A DNA stretch of 64,000 nt from Streptomyces violascens (GCF_014649955.1 NZ_BMUA01000014.1:1-64000), one strand, 5' to 3'. Counted from the stretch's first letter, positions 7,455 through 16,493 are shown. The notes: generated by a model not told the origin, from the sequence alone. Numbers and translations are program-made.

Positions 7455-7937
7455 CTAGCCCAGGTCGGGTGCGTGCATGGCCCGCACGCCCTCGATGTTG
7501 CCGTCCAGGTAGTGCCTGAGGGACAGCGGGACGAGGTGCACCGAGGCGATGCCGACGCGGGTGAACGGGATGCGGACGATCTCGTACTCCCCGCAGGGCT
7601 CCTCGATCTCGGGGCCGTGCCGCAGCGAGGGATCCATGGAATCGAGGCGGCAGACGAAGAAGTGCTGCACCTTCACGCCGGTCGCGCCGCCGTCGGCCCC
7701 GATGTGCTCGACGGTGTCGACGAAGCACGGCACCACGTCGGTGATCTTCGCGCCGAGCTCCTCGTGCACCTCGCGGTGCAGGGCCTCGACGACGGTGGAG
7801 TCCTCGGGTTCGACGCCGCCACCTGGGGTGAGCCAGTACGGATCCATGCCGGGCTTGGTGCGCTTGATCAGAATCAGGTCGTCGCCGTCGAGCAGAACGG
7901 CTCGTGCGGTGCGCTTGACCACTGGACGTACGGTCAT
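7455..7937 (-). CDS. NUDIX hydrolase
   Basis: A 160-residue Nudix protein that would cleave a nucleoside diphosphate linked to another group. The Nudix box spans roughly residues 39-61 (GGGVEPEDS then EALHREVHEELGA), with all key Gly, Glu and Arg residues. The open frame runs far upstream, but the start at 7937 (MTVRPVVKRTARAVLL) begins just before the fold, so the upstream part is spurious. It follows the lysR gene by about 60 bp on the same strand. The substrate cannot be told. Confidence 0.88.
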   Translation of the reverse strand: MTVRPVVKRTARAVLLDGDDLILIKRTKPGMDPYWLTPGGGVEPEDSTVVEALHREVHEELGAKITDVVPCFVDTVEHIGADGGATGVKVQHFFVCRLDSMDPSLRHGPEIEEPCGEYEIVRIPFTRVGIASVHLVPLSLRHYLDGNIEGVRAMHAPDLG

Positions 7938-7996
7938 GGGAGAAATGTGGCCCGATGGGACCCCTGCGAAACTCCCCGGGCCTCCCCCGCAGCTCC

Positions 7997-8893
7997 TCAA
8001 CCCCAGTCGACCGCAGCGCGCAGCAGCCATTCCTGCGCCCGCGCGATGTGCGCGAGGCCCAGTGTGCCGGTGCGCACCGCCAGGAAATACGTGCGCAGCG
8101 GCGGCACCGGAGGGTCGAGCAGCGCCACCACCTGGCCCTCCTCCAGGGCTGTCTCGCACAGATAGCGCGGCAGCACGGCCAGGCCCGCTCCGGCCGCCAC
8201 CGCGGCGAGGACCGCCCGCAGGTCGGGGGCGACGACCGCGCCCGCGGCGGCGGGTTTGGCGTCGAACACCGACGCCCAGTAGCGCGTCACCAGCGGCAGC
8301 GACTCGTGGACCTCGACCACGGGTATGGGCTCCAGGACCTCGGGCCCGCCGTGGCGCAGCACCCCGGGACCGAGCCGTGCCGCCCAGCGAACCCCGGCGA
8401 CCAGCACGTGTTCCTCGTCGCACAGCGGAGTCGAGGACAGCAGCCGGCCGCGCGGACGGGCGGTGGCGATGGCGAGATCGTGGTGTCCGGCGGCCAGGCC
8501 CTCCAGGGTCTCCTCGGCATTGCCGAAGGAGGCCCGCAGCGCGAGGCCGTGCGGGAGGAGCCGGGTGAGCGCGGGCAGGGCGCGCAGCGAGGTGAACTCC
8601 GGCGGCCCGGCCAGGTGCAGGGTCCGCAGGCCCGGCTCCTCGCTGAGGCCGGCCTCGGTGATCTCGACGAGCGCGTCCAGGTGCGGCGCGGCCCGCTGGG
8701 CCAGTTCGTCGCCGATGGTCGTCGGGGTCACCCCGCGCGCCTGGCGCAGGAAGAGGGGGCGGCCCAACTGCCGCTCCAGGGTGCGTATCTGGCTGGTCAC
8801 CGCGGGCTGTGAGAGCCCGAGCAACGCCGCGGCCCGGGTGAAGGAGCCGGCCCGGTGCACGGTGACGAACGTACGCAGCAGGGCAAGATCCAT
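7997..8893 (-). CDS. LysR family transcriptional regulator
   Basis: A 298-residue LysR-type regulator. The N-terminal winged helix is classic (MDLALLRTFVTVHRAGSFTR, then SQPAVTSQIRTLE), followed by a linker helix and a substrate-binding domain from about residue 90. The ATG at 8893 has a GGGAGG site at good distance; the frame upstream to 8944 lacks one. An AT-rich dyad just upstream is the probable self-operator. No obvious divergent target exists, so its regulon may be elsewhere, or the Nudix gene downstream may be co-transcribed. Confidence 0.9.
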   Translation of the reverse strand: MDLALLRTFVTVHRAGSFTRAAALLGLSQPAVTSQIRTLERQLGRPLFLRQARGVTPTTIGDELAQRAAPHLDALVEITEAGLSEEPGLRTLHLAGPPEFTSLRALPALTRLLPHGLALRASFGNAEETLEGLAAGHHDLAIATARPRGRLLSSTPLCDEEHVLVAGVRWAARLGPGVLRHGGPEVLEPIPVVEVHESLPLVTRYWASVFDAKPAAAGAVVAPDLRAVLAAVAAGAGLAVLPRYLCETALEEGQVVALLDPPVPPLRTYFLAVRTGTLGLAHIARAQEWLLRAAVDWG

Positions 8894-8944
8894 GCTGTGC
8901 CCTCCCGTCCTGAACTGCCTCACGACGTCCCCGGCCGGACACAA

Positions 8945-8962
8945 CTATAAATATGTCGATAG
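8945..8962. promoter_or_regulatory. Candidate LysR box/promoter
   Basis: A strikingly AT-rich tract in GC-rich DNA with inverted arms CTAT and ATAG separated by 10 bases (8945-8948 and 8959-8962). It lies 52 bp upstream of the lysR start codon. The T-N11-A-like dyad fits LysR-type autoregulation; this is inference. Confidence 0.5.
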
Positions 8963-9045
8963 GTCTCTGTCGCTACCGTGATTGGACACTGACGCAGAGT
9001 CAACTAGCCTTGTCCGAGCGGTTCTTGGCGCGCGAGAACCGGGGC

Positions 9046-9078
9046 GGTCCGAGCCATGAGGGGGGAGGCTCGGACCGT
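9046..9078 (-). terminator. Strong hairpin downstream of the PLP enzyme gene
   Basis: CGGTCCGAGCC (9046-9056) pairs perfectly with GGCTCGGACCG (9068-9078) over 11 bp. A second small stem, GGTTCT/AGAACC, lies at 9021-9041. It is about 80 bp past the stop of the leftward PLP enzyme gene and probably ends that transcript before lysR. Confidence 0.65.
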
Positions 9079-9160
9079 CCGTCTTACGTATCGCTTCTGG
9101 CTTGATCCGCTCTGTGGGCACCGCCGCGGGCAGGAAAGCGGACGCCTCGGACGCCCCTGC

Positions 9161-10285
9161 TCAGCCCGCCGCGCCCGCCTCGTCCAGTGCGCGTTCCACG
9201 TCCGCGATCAGGTCCGGGGCGTCCTCCGCGCCGACCGAGAAGCGGATGAAGCCCTCCGACACCGCGTCGCCGCCCCAGCGGCCGCGGCGTTCAGCGGTGG
9301 AACGCACACTGCCGAAGCTCGTGGCGTCGTCGACCAGGCTCAGCGCTTCCAGGAACCGTTCGGCGAAGGCACGGTCGGGCAGGTCGAAGGAGACCACACA
9401 GCCGAAGCGCCGCATCTGAGCCGAGGCCAGGCGGTAGGAGGGGTCCGAGGGCAGGCCCGGGTAGCGCAGGCCCGTCACCTCGGCGCGCTTGGTCAGCGCC
9501 TCGGCCAGGGCCAGGGCGTTCGCGGCCTGCCGGTCGGCGCGCAGATGCAGTGTCGCGAGGGAGCGGTGGGCCAGCCATGCCTCCATCGGGCCCGGGATCG
9601 CCCCGACGACCTTGCGCCACTTGCGTACCCGTGCGGCGAGGTTTGGATCGCGGCACACCACATAGCCGAGCAGAAGGTCGCCGTGCCCGGTCAGGCCCTT
9701 GGTGCCGCTGGCGACCGCGAAGTCCGCGCCGAGTTCGAGGGGACGCTGCCCGAGCGGCGTGGCCAGCGTGTTGTCGACCGCCACCAGCGCGCCCGCGTCG
9801 TGTGCGGCCCGGGCGAGGCGCCGTACGTCGCACACATCGAGCCCCGGATTGGAGGGGGTCTCGATCCACAGCAGCTTCACGCCGTCCAGGTGGGCCAGTT
9901 GGGCATCGGCGGCGGTCGGCGCGGTGCGCACCTCGATGCCGTACGCCTCCAACTGCTCGCGGACCAGCGGCAGGGCCTGATAGCCGTCGTCCGGCAGGAC
10001 CACAGTGTCGCCGGAGCGCGCCTGGGAGAGCAGCACGGCCGAGATCGCCGCCATCCCGGAGGCGAAGACGATCGCCTCGGCGCTCTCGTCGGGGGACTCC
10101 AGCTCGACTATGGCCCGCTCCAGATGGGTCCATGTCGGGTTGGTGTCGCGGCCGTAGGTGTACGGTCCGGCCGCCTCGCCGGGCAGATGGAAGTGGGCGG
10201 CGAACACCGGCCCGGGCAGGGTGGGCTCGAAGGCCACCGGCTCGGGAAGCCCGGCGCGTACGGATCGAGTGCCGTCACCTGTCAT
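9161..10285 (-). CDS. Cystathionine gamma-synthase/lyase family PLP enzyme
   Basis: A 374-residue PLP-dependent trans-sulfuration family enzyme. The cofactor Lys is in ASGTKGLTGHGD, and the family motifs YGRDTNPTWTHLE, FASGMAAISAVL and WIETPSNPGLDV are in order. It would make or break cystathionine or a similar sulfur amino acid; synthase and lyase cannot be separated by sequence inspection. The ATG at 10285 was chosen because it starts the conserved N-terminus. The gene is monocistronic on the minus strand, with a hairpin terminator about 80 bp downstream. Confidence 0.87.
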   Translation of the reverse strand: MTGDGTRSVRAGLPEPVAFEPTLPGPVFAAHFHLPGEAAGPYTYGRDTNPTWTHLERAIVELESPDESAEAIVFASGMAAISAVLLSQARSGDTVVLPDDGYQALPLVREQLEAYGIEVRTAPTAADAQLAHLDGVKLLWIETPSNPGLDVCDVRRLARAAHDAGALVAVDNTLATPLGQRPLELGADFAVASGTKGLTGHGDLLLGYVVCRDPNLAARVRKWRKVVGAIPGPMEAWLAHRSLATLHLRADRQAANALALAEALTKRAEVTGLRYPGLPSDPSYRLASAQMRRFGCVVSFDLPDRAFAERFLEALSLVDDATSFGSVRSTAERRGRWGGDAVSEGFIRFSVGAEDAPDLIADVERALDEAGAAG

Positions 10286-10353
10286 GCCACACGCTCCATT
10301 TCCGTCGCGGGGATCGAGCTGGGAGAACCAGCGGAACGGGGGGTCGCCAACCT

Positions 10354-10734
10354 TCAGTCCTTGTCGTCGGGCAGGACGACGTGCATCGCCCAGGACACGA
10401 TCGAGATGATCAGGGCGCCGACCACGGCGGTCCAGAAGCCCTCGACGTGGAAGCTGAGGTTCAGCTTGTCGGCGAGCCACGAGGTGAGGAGCAGCATCAA
10501 CGCGTTGATCACCAGGGTGATCAGGCCGAGCGTGAGGATGAAGAGGGGGAACGACAGAAACTTCACGACGGGCTTCACGACGAAATTCACCACGCCGAAG
10601 ATCAGCGCGACCAGAACCAGCGTCAACGCCTTCTTGCCGGTGTTGTCGCCGGTCAGGGTGATGTTCTTCACGAGCCAGATGGCCACCGCGAGAGCGGCCG
10701 CGTTGGCGATCGTCTTGACTACAAAATTCTTCAT
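10354..10734 (-). CDS. Phage holin family 4 (PF04020) membrane protein
   Basis: A 126-residue protein with four hydrophobic helices and short charged loops (GDNTGKKAL, then VKPVVKFLSFPLFILTLG). This is the pattern of PF04020 ('phage holin 4'-like), a chromosomal bacterial family of unknown role despite its name. The ATG at 10734 is preferred over a start 10 codons upstream. No phage genes are nearby, so a lysis role is unlikely. It is divergent from the cupin gene by 50 bp. Confidence 0.8.
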   Translation of the reverse strand: MKNFVVKTIANAAALAVAIWLVKNITLTGDNTGKKALTLVLVALIFGVVNFVVKPVVKFLSFPLFILTLGLITLVINALMLLLTSWLADKLNLSFHVEGFWTAVVGALIISIVSWAMHVVLPDDKD

Positions 10735-10784
10735 GGGTCTGATCGTGGCAGACCTGATCGGCACAAGCGCAGGGGCAGAGGACG

Positions 10785-11102
10785 ATGAAAGATTTCCGGC
10801 TCGACGAGTTGGAGGCGGAGCGGGCCGCCAACGACGGTGCGTACCTGCAGTTTCTGCGCGAGCGGAACATGTCGGCGGGCCTTTACGCCCTCGACGCGGG
10901 CGCGCACGACCCTCAGTCTCCGCACGCCCAGGACGAGATCTACTTCGTGGTCAGCGGCCGCGCCTCGATCACCGTGGGTCTGGAGACGACGCAGGTCGCG
11001 CGGGGCAGCGTGGTCTACGTGCCGGCCGGGGTGGCGCACAAGTTCCACCACATCACCGAGGACCTGAGGGTTCTGGTCGTCTTCTCTCCGCCTGAGAGCT
11101 GA
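10785..11102 (+). CDS. Small cupin domain protein
   Basis: A 105-residue single cupin barrel. The two cupin motifs can be followed: HAQDEIYFVVSGRASI in the middle and VPAGVAHKFHHI near residues 80-91, which supply the usual His/Glu metal ligands. The role (metal-dependent enzyme or sensor) is unknown. A GAGGAC site precedes the ATG. Divergent from the four-helix membrane protein gene. Confidence 0.85.
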   Translation: MKDFRLDELEAERAANDGAYLQFLRERNMSAGLYALDAGAHDPQSPHAQDEIYFVVSGRASITVGLETTQVARGSVVYVPAGVAHKFHHITEDLRVLVVFSPPES

Positions 11103-11253
11103 GGGCAGCCCCCGATTCTCCCTAGGGGTTCGGTCAGGGGAGTCCAAGGGCTGCGAGGGCCCCGCTCGGTACCCTCTCGCCCCTAGCATCGAGAGTGTCG
11201 AAAGCACAGAACTCGTGAACTGACAGAAATACCGACAGAAAGAGGTAGGGACG

Positions 11254-11475
11254 ATGGCGGCACGGGAGATATTCGCGGGGATGCCCTGGTGGGTGAAGTG
11301 GGTCGCCGTGCCCGTCATCGCCCTGGTCGTGTTCGGCGGCCTGATCGCGAGCGTGGTCGGCTTCCTGTTCGGGCTGCTCTTCAAGGTCCTGGTCTTCGTG
11401 GCCCTGGTCGGCGGAGTGATCTACCTGGTGCGCAGGTTCATGTCCTCCTCGTCCTCCTCGCACAGCGACTGGTAG
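11254..11475 (+). CDS. DUF5326 family small membrane protein
   Basis: A 73-residue protein made of two adjoining membrane helices (WWVKWVAVPVIALVVFGGLI, then GFLFGLLFKVLVFVALVGG), a short basic stretch and a serine-rich tail ending SHSDW. It matches DUF5326, a small Streptomyces-type family of unknown function. GAGGTAGGG precedes the ATG. It is a single gene with its own terminator 7 bases past the stop. Confidence 0.8.
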   Translation: MAAREIFAGMPWWVKWVAVPVIALVVFGGLIASVVGFLFGLLFKVLVFVALVGGVIYLVRRFMSSSSSSHSDW

Positions 11476-11481
11476 CCGGGT

Positions 11482-11507
11482 CCGGGCGGACCACAAACTC
11501 CGCCCGG
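11482..11507 (+). terminator. Hairpin after the DUF5326 gene
   Basis: CCGGGCGGA (11482-11490) pairs with TCCGCCCGG (11499-11507) across an 8-base loop, seven bases after the stop codon. Confidence 0.7.
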
Positions 11508-11791
11508 CGCCCGCACCGCGCCGGCCCAGGGCCCGGACGGACGCGGCGAGCCGCGTCCGGGGCACACGGGGATTAGCCCGGCCGGGGGAACGGACCGGGC
11601 CGAACCCCCTTCCTCCATGAGGTCGGCCATTAGAGTGGCAAGGCTCTGCCGCCCCTTGGGAATTACGGGTCCTGACCGCATCCGACACCGGTCCGACCGG
11701 CCCGTTCCGCCGACCCCGGGATCACGGCGGGCGCGCGGGGGCGGCCCCCGCGGGCGGGCGTGTTGCCCGTCAGCACGCCTGGGGGTGACCT
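11508..11791. other. Gene-free leader/spacer upstream of ssgR
   Basis: I see no credible gene here. Two further GC hairpins occur: GGACGCGG/CCGCGTCC at 11539-11558 with a CGAG loop, and a longer imperfect one around 11575-11605. The right end holds the ssgR promoter and leader, with a GGGGGTG site just before the GTG start. Confidence 0.6.
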
Positions 11792-12562
11792 GTGGCCACG
11801 GCTTCGAATGCCGCCGTCCCTACCCTGATCGGCTCGGTCCAGCGGGCCCTGCGCCTGCTGGAAGCAGTGGGCACCCACCTGGACGGCGCCCCCGCCAAGC
11901 AGCTGGCGCGCGAGGCCGGACTGCCGCTGCCCACCGCGTACCACCTGCTGCGGACCCTGACCCACGAGGGCTATCTGCGCCGCGAGAACGGGGTGTTCGT
12001 CTTCGGACCGGCGGCCGAGCGGCTGGCGGACGGCGGAGCCCGGCAGAGCCGACGCAACAAGATCACCAACTCGCTGGGCCGCTGGCGGGACTCCATCGGG
12101 GTGCCCGTCTACTTCGCTGTCTACCGCGAGGGTGAGATCGAGATCGCCGGGGTTGCCGACACCCCTTCCGCGCCCGCCGTCGAGGAATGGGCCGACTTCC
12201 GCGAGACCGGGCACGCCCACGCGATCGGCCAGTGCCTGCTCGGCCAGCTCGACGACCGCGCCCGCGAGGACTACCTGGACCGGCATCCGGTCGAGGCGAT
12301 CACCCCCTACACCGTGCGGGACCGGCGCGCCCTGTCCGAACGGCTGGCGGCTACGGAGCGTACGCAACCCGTCATCGAACGGCAGGAGTACGCGCTGGGT
12401 ACCGTCTGTGCCGCCATCCCCGTCACGGCCGGCTCCAGCGTCGCGACCATGGCCATTTCCGTACCCCTTGACCAGCAAGAACGCCTGCTGCCGGCCATTG
12501 AGCGGCTACGCGGCGAGGTGGGGGGCCTGCTTGGTTCGCTCGCATTCTCTATCAGTATCTGA
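11792..12562 (+). CDS. ssgR: IclR family regulator SsgR, activator of ssgA
   Basis: A 256-residue IclR-type regulator. The N-terminal helix-turn-helix (AKQLAREAGLPLPTAYHLLRT, about residues 37-57) is followed by an IclR effector domain with the typical GQCLLGQL and AIPVTAGS segments. Its position 102 bp upstream of ssgA on the same strand identifies it as SsgR, which in S. coelicolor is required for ssgA transcription during development (established). It starts with GTG preceded by GGGGGTG. It is named by neighbour as much as by sequence. Confidence 0.88.
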   Translation: MATASNAAVPTLIGSVQRALRLLEAVGTHLDGAPAKQLAREAGLPLPTAYHLLRTLTHEGYLRRENGVFVFGPAAERLADGGARQSRRNKITNSLGRWRDSIGVPVYFAVYREGEIEIAGVADTPSAPAVEEWADFRETGHAHAIGQCLLGQLDDRAREDYLDRHPVEAITPYTVRDRRALSERLAATERTQPVIERQEYALGTVCAAIPVTAGSSVATMAISVPLDQQERLLPAIERLRGEVGGLLGSLAFSISI

Positions 12563-12664
12563 AAACTCACTCCTTGTGATCTGCTACCGCTTCCAGCACG
12601 ATTGCGTCAAGAGGGCCACGGTGGATCATTCCTGGCCAGTTTCAGCTAAAGCGGGGTTCGTGAG

Positions 12665-13099
12665 ATGCGTGAATCGGTTCAGGCAGAAGTCATGATGAGC
12701 TTCCTCGTCTCCGAGGAGCTTTCCTTCCGGATCCCGGTGGAGCTGACGTACGACGCGATGGATCCTTACGCGGTGCGCATGACCTTCCACCTTCCCGGCG
12801 ACGCGCCGGTCACCTGGGCATTTGGCCGTGAACTGCTGCTCGACGGCATCAACGGGCCTGCCGGGGACGGTGATGTGCGGGTCGAGCCGAGCGGGCCCGA
12901 GGAGCTTTCCGATGTGCACATCCGCCTTCAGGTGGGCGGCGACCACGCCCTCTTCCGGGCCGGCGCGGCGCCCCTGGTGGCCTTCCTGGACCGCACCGAC
13001 AAGCTCGTACCGCTGGGCCAGGAATGGACGCTCGGCGAGTTCGACGAGCATCTGGAGGACGCGCTCGGGCGCATCCTCGCCGAAGAGAACGCCGGCTGA
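12665..13099 (+). CDS. ssgA: Sporulation and cell division protein SsgA
   Basis: A 144-residue SsgA-like protein (SALP), a family confined to morphologically complex actinomycetes. It begins MRESVQAEVMMSFLVSEEL, matching the SsgA N-terminus, and keeps the core LTFHLPGDAPVTWAFGREL-type block and AAPLVAFLDRTDKLVPLG. SsgA marks sites of septation and germination and helps localise SsgB, which positions FtsZ (established). The promoter should lie in the 102-bp gap after ssgR and depend on SsgR. It converges on the YibE/F gene with only 4 bp between the stops. Confidence 0.93.
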   Translation: MRESVQAEVMMSFLVSEELSFRIPVELTYDAMDPYAVRMTFHLPGDAPVTWAFGRELLLDGINGPAGDGDVRVEPSGPEELSDVHIRLQVGGDHALFRAGAAPLVAFLDRTDKLVPLGQEWTLGEFDEHLEDALGRILAEENAG

Positions 13100-13103
13100 G
13101 CGG

Positions 13104-14450
13104 CTACTTCTTGCGGCGGTGGCCGCCTCCGCTGCGTACCGCACTCGAGCGCGACGGTCTGCGGGCCTCGGCGGCCGGGCGGTCGGCGGAGACCACCAGA
13201 GCGGCGAGCGCCGTGGTCAGCGGCACCGAGGCGACCAGGCCGATCGATCCGACCAGGGTGCGGACGATCTCCTCGGCGACCAGCTCGCTGTTGGCCACCG
13301 TGCCCACGCTGCTCTGCGCGATCGAGAACAGCAGCAGCAGGGGCAGCGCCGCGCCCGCGTAGGCGAGCACCAGCGTGTTGACCACCGAGGCGATGTGGTC
13401 GCGGCCGATCCGGATGCCCGCCCGGTACAGGCCGCGCGGGCCCATCGTCGGGTTCGCCTCGTGCAGCTCCCACACCGCCGATGTCTGAGTGACCGTCACG
13501 TCGTCGAGGACGCCGAGCGAGCCGATGATGACGCCGGCGAGCAGCAGGCCGGACATGTCGATGTTCGGATAGAGGCCGTGGATCAGGCCGGTGTTGTCGT
13601 CGGTGTTCCCGGTGAGCGAGGCCCAGCCGATGAAGAGCGAGCCGAGCAGCCCGATCAGCATCAGTGAGACGAGGGTGCCGAGGACGGCGACGGAGGTGCG
13701 TGCGGACAGGCCGTGGCACATGTAGAGCGCGATCAGCATGATGGCGCTGGCCCCGACCACCGCCACGAGCAGCGGATTGGAGCCCTGCAGCACCGCCGGG
13801 AGGATGAACAGCGTCAGCACGGCGAACGAGACCACCAGGGCGACGAGCGCCATCACCCCGCGCAGCCGACCGACGACCACGACGGCGAGCGCGAAGATCC
13901 CGGCGAGCAGCGCCATGGGGAGCCTGCGGTTCACGTCCGTCACCGAATACTGCAGGTCATGGGGTGCGTCGGGGGCGTACGCGACGATCACGCCCTGGCC
14001 CGCGTGCAACTGGCGGGGCGAGTCGGGCTGGACGATCTCGGTGAAGGTGCGGCCCTTCTCCTTGCCCGAGGTGACCTCGACGGTGGCCTTGCCGCACAGA
14101 CCCTGCTGAGCGTTTCTGGCCTGCTGGCCCTCGGCGGTGGAGGTGTCGCCGTTCGACGGGGTCTGACCGGCGTTGACCGACTTGCAGTCCACCTTGTCCA
14201 CTTTGATGACCTTGGCCTGCTGGGTCTGGCGGTCGAAGCCGACGCCGGTGCGCTGGTGCGCCGGGGCACCACCCGGCCAGAGCACCACGAGGCCCACAAG
14301 TACCGCTGTGGAAAAAGGAATCAGCACAGCGGCGATGACTTTGCGCAGGTGCTTGGAGACGGGGGCCGCGGGTCCGTGGCTGTGCGCGTGGCCGTGCCCG
14401 TGGCCGTGTCCGCCGTGCTGGCGCGGAAGGTGCGGTTCTGGTGAGGTCAC
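13104..14450 (-). CDS. YibE/F family integral membrane protein with His-rich N-terminus
   Basis: A 448-residue protein of the YibE/F family. Residues 10-30 are a metal-binding-like His/Gly cluster (HGGHGHGHGHAHSHG). One helix near residue 40 precedes an extracytoplasmic domain of about 130 residues (two Cys, near DCKSVN and LCGKATV), then seven or eight helices. The conserved GSLGVLDDVTVTQ and HEANP motifs of the family are present. Family function is unknown; a transport or metal role is inferred from the His run. GTG start at 14450. The gene is divergent from the thiC riboswitch region. Confidence 0.83.
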   Translation of the reverse strand: MTSPEPHLPRQHGGHGHGHGHAHSHGPAAPVSKHLRKVIAAVLIPFSTAVLVGLVVLWPGGAPAHQRTGVGFDRQTQQAKVIKVDKVDCKSVNAGQTPSNGDTSTAEGQQARNAQQGLCGKATVEVTSGKEKGRTFTEIVQPDSPRQLHAGQGVIVAYAPDAPHDLQYSVTDVNRRLPMALLAGIFALAVVVVGRLRGVMALVALVVSFAVLTLFILPAVLQGSNPLLVAVVGASAIMLIALYMCHGLSARTSVAVLGTLVSLMLIGLLGSLFIGWASLTGNTDDNTGLIHGLYPNIDMSGLLLAGVIIGSLGVLDDVTVTQTSAVWELHEANPTMGPRGLYRAGIRIGRDHIASVVNTLVLAYAGAALPLLLLFSIAQSSVGTVANSELVAEEIVRTLVGSIGLVASVPLTTALAALVVSADRPAAEARRPSRSSAVRSGGGHRRKK

Positions 14451-14528
14451 CGACCGATCATCGCAAGAACCGAGGGGGCCCTCTGTTCAGCGCGCCCGTG
14501 ATGACGCTAGCGTGGTGACACCTTTGCA

Positions 14529-14641
14529 CACGCGGGAGCTCGGAGCACCGGGCTGAGAGGGCGCTGAAATCCGTACGAACCGTACGGGAACGGCTGCGCC
14601 GACCGCCGAACCTGTTACCGGGTAATGCCGGCGTAGGGAGT
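14529..14641 (+). promoter_or_regulatory. TPP (THI-box) riboswitch controlling thiC
   Basis: The two conserved halves of the thiamine pyrophosphate aptamer are visible: GGGCTGAGAGGGC at 14550-14562 and AACCTGTTACCGGGTAATGC with GGCGTAGGGAG to 14640. The P1 partners (GGGAGCTCGGAGCA near 14534) precede the first half. The ribosome site of thiC is next to or part of the 3' strand (GGGAG then TAGGTCTC and ATG). TPP binding is therefore expected to block translation initiation, as is usual in actinomycetes. Transcription termination is not evident. Confidence 0.92.
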
Positions 14642-14648
14642 AGGTCTC

Positions 14649-16427
14649 ATGACCATTCAGGACGCACGCACGCCTGCCTCCAGCACTGAGGAGAGCGGGA
14701 AGTCCATCGGCTGGCACAAGGGGTACGTGGAGGGTTCGCGCCCCGACCTCCGGGTGCCGGTCCGCCAGGTGCACCTCACCAACGGCAAGGACGTGACGCT
14801 GTACGACACGTCGGGGCCGTACACCGACCCGAACGTCGAGACCGACGTCCGCCGAGGCCTCGCCCCGCTCCGGGAGAACTGGATCATCGGGCGCGGCGAC
14901 ACCGAGGAGTACGCGGGCCGGCCGGTCCGCCCCGAGGACGACGGCATCAAGCACACCTCGCCGCGCGGGGGCCTCAAGAACCTCGACGCGGTCTTCCCGG
15001 GCCGCCCGCGCCAGCCCCGCCGGGGCCGCGGCGGCCAGGCCGTCACCCAGCTCGCGTACGCGCGCCGCGGCGAGATCACCCCGGAGATGGAGTACGTCGC
15101 GATCCGCGAGAACGTCTCCCCCGAGGTCGTCCGCGAGGAGATCGCGGCGGGCCGTGCCGTGCTGCCCGCCAACATCAACCACCCCGAGATCGAGCCGATG
15201 ATCATCGGCAAGCGGTTCCTGGTGAAGGTCAACGCCAACATCGGGAACTCCGCGGTCACCTCCTCCATCGAGGAGGAGGTCGACAAGATGACCTGGGCCA
15301 CCCAGTGGGGCGCGGACACGGTCATGGACCTCTCCACGGGCCGCAACATCCACACCACCCGTGAGTGGGTCCTGCGCAACTCCCCCGTCCCCATCGGCAC
15401 GGTGCCGCTGTACCAGGCCCTGGAGAAGGTCGACGGCCGCGCCGAGGAACTGACCTGGGACATCTACAAGGACACGGTCATCGAGCAGGCCGAGCAGGGC
15501 GTCGACTACATGACGGTCCACGCCGGCGTGCTGCTGCGGTACGTGCCGCTGACCGCCCGCCGCAAGACCGGCATCGTCTCGCGCGGCGGATCGATCATGG
15601 CCGCCTGGTGCCTGGCGCACCACAAGGAATCGTTCCTGTACGAGAACTTCGAGGAGCTCTGCGAGATCCTCGCGGCGTACGACGTGACGTACTCGCTGGG
15701 CGACGGCCTGCGGCCCGGTTCCATCGCGGACGCCAACGACGAGGCCCAGTTCGCGGAGCTGCGCACGCTCGGGGAACTCAACACGATCGCCAAGCGTCAC
15801 AACGTACAGACGATGATCGAGGGCCCGGGACACGTCCCGATGCACAAGATCAAGGAGAACATCGACCTCCAGCAGGAGATCTGCGAGGAGGCCCCGTTCT
15901 ACACCCTGGGGCCGCTGACCACCGATGTGGCGCCCGCCTACGACCACATCACCTCCGGCATCGGTGCGGCGATGATCGCCTGGTGGGGCACCGCGATGCT
16001 CTGCTACGTCACGCCCAAGGAGCACCTCGGCCTGCCCAACCGGGACGACGTGAAGACCGGCGTCATCACGTACAAGATCGCCGCACACGCGGCGGACCTG
16101 GCCAAGGGGCACCCGGGCGCGCAGGAGTGGGACGACGCACTCTCGGACGCCCGGTTCGAGTTCCGCTGGGAGGACCAGTTCAACCTGGCCCTCGACCCGG
16201 ACACCGCCCGGGAGTTCCACGACGAGACGCTGCCCGCGGAGCCGGCCAAGACCGCGCACTTCTGCTCGATGTGCGGTCCGAAGTTCTGCTCGATGAAGAT
16301 CTCCCAGGACATTCGCCGCGAGCACGGCGGCGACCTGAAGTCCGACGAGATCGAGGCCGGAATGGCGGAGAAGTCCAAGGAGTTCGCGGACGCGGGCAAC
16401 CGGGTCTATCTGCCGATCGCCGACTGA
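14649..16427 (+). CDS. thiC: Phosphomethylpyrimidine synthase ThiC
   Basis: A 592-residue radical SAM enzyme that rearranges aminoimidazole ribotide into hydroxymethylpyrimidine phosphate for thiamine synthesis. The C-terminal cluster motif is intact (C539-SM-C542-GPKF-C547), which binds the 4Fe-4S cluster, and the family blocks NANIGNSAVTS, DLSTGRNIHTTREW and EGPGHVPMHKIKEN are present. Length fits the bacterial enzyme with its N-terminal ThiC-associated domain. It is controlled by the TPP riboswitch in its leader and followed by a strong terminator, so it is monocistronic. Confidence 0.97.
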   Translation: MTIQDARTPASSTEESGKSIGWHKGYVEGSRPDLRVPVRQVHLTNGKDVTLYDTSGPYTDPNVETDVRRGLAPLRENWIIGRGDTEEYAGRPVRPEDDGIKHTSPRGGLKNLDAVFPGRPRQPRRGRGGQAVTQLAYARRGEITPEMEYVAIRENVSPEVVREEIAAGRAVLPANINHPEIEPMIIGKRFLVKVNANIGNSAVTSSIEEEVDKMTWATQWGADTVMDLSTGRNIHTTREWVLRNSPVPIGTVPLYQALEKVDGRAEELTWDIYKDTVIEQAEQGVDYMTVHAGVLLRYVPLTARRKTGIVSRGGSIMAAWCLAHHKESFLYENFEELCEILAAYDVTYSLGDGLRPGSIADANDEAQFAELRTLGELNTIAKRHNVQTMIEGPGHVPMHKIKENIDLQQEICEEAPFYTLGPLTTDVAPAYDHITSGIGAAMIAWWGTAMLCYVTPKEHLGLPNRDDVKTGVITYKIAAHAADLAKGHPGAQEWDDALSDARFEFRWEDQFNLALDPDTAREFHDETLPAEPAKTAHFCSMCGPKFCSMKISQDIRREHGGDLKSDEIEAGMAEKSKEFADAGNRVYLPIAD

Positions 16428-16449
16428 GGTCGTGCGGTCCTCGCGCTGC

Positions 16450-16487
16450 CCCGGGAGCAGTCCGCTCCCGGGTGCGGCGCCGCACCC
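16450..16487 (+). terminator. thiC terminator hairpins
   Basis: CCCGGGAGC (16450-16458) pairs with GCTCCCGGG (16464-16472) over a 5-base loop, followed at once by the palindrome GGTGCGGCGCCGCACC (16472-16487). This lies between converging genes, so it may act both ways. Confidence 0.75.
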
Positions 16488-16493
16488 GCCGGT

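Noticed and set aside
10354..10734. Holin-like gene as evidence of a prophage
   Set aside because: The PF04020 family is chromosomal despite its name, and no integrase, portal, terminase or tail genes are near.
9056..11095. A long plus-strand open frame over the PLP enzyme and membrane protein genes
   Set aside because: It crosses gene boundaries and its translation has no domain; the opposite strand has clear genes.
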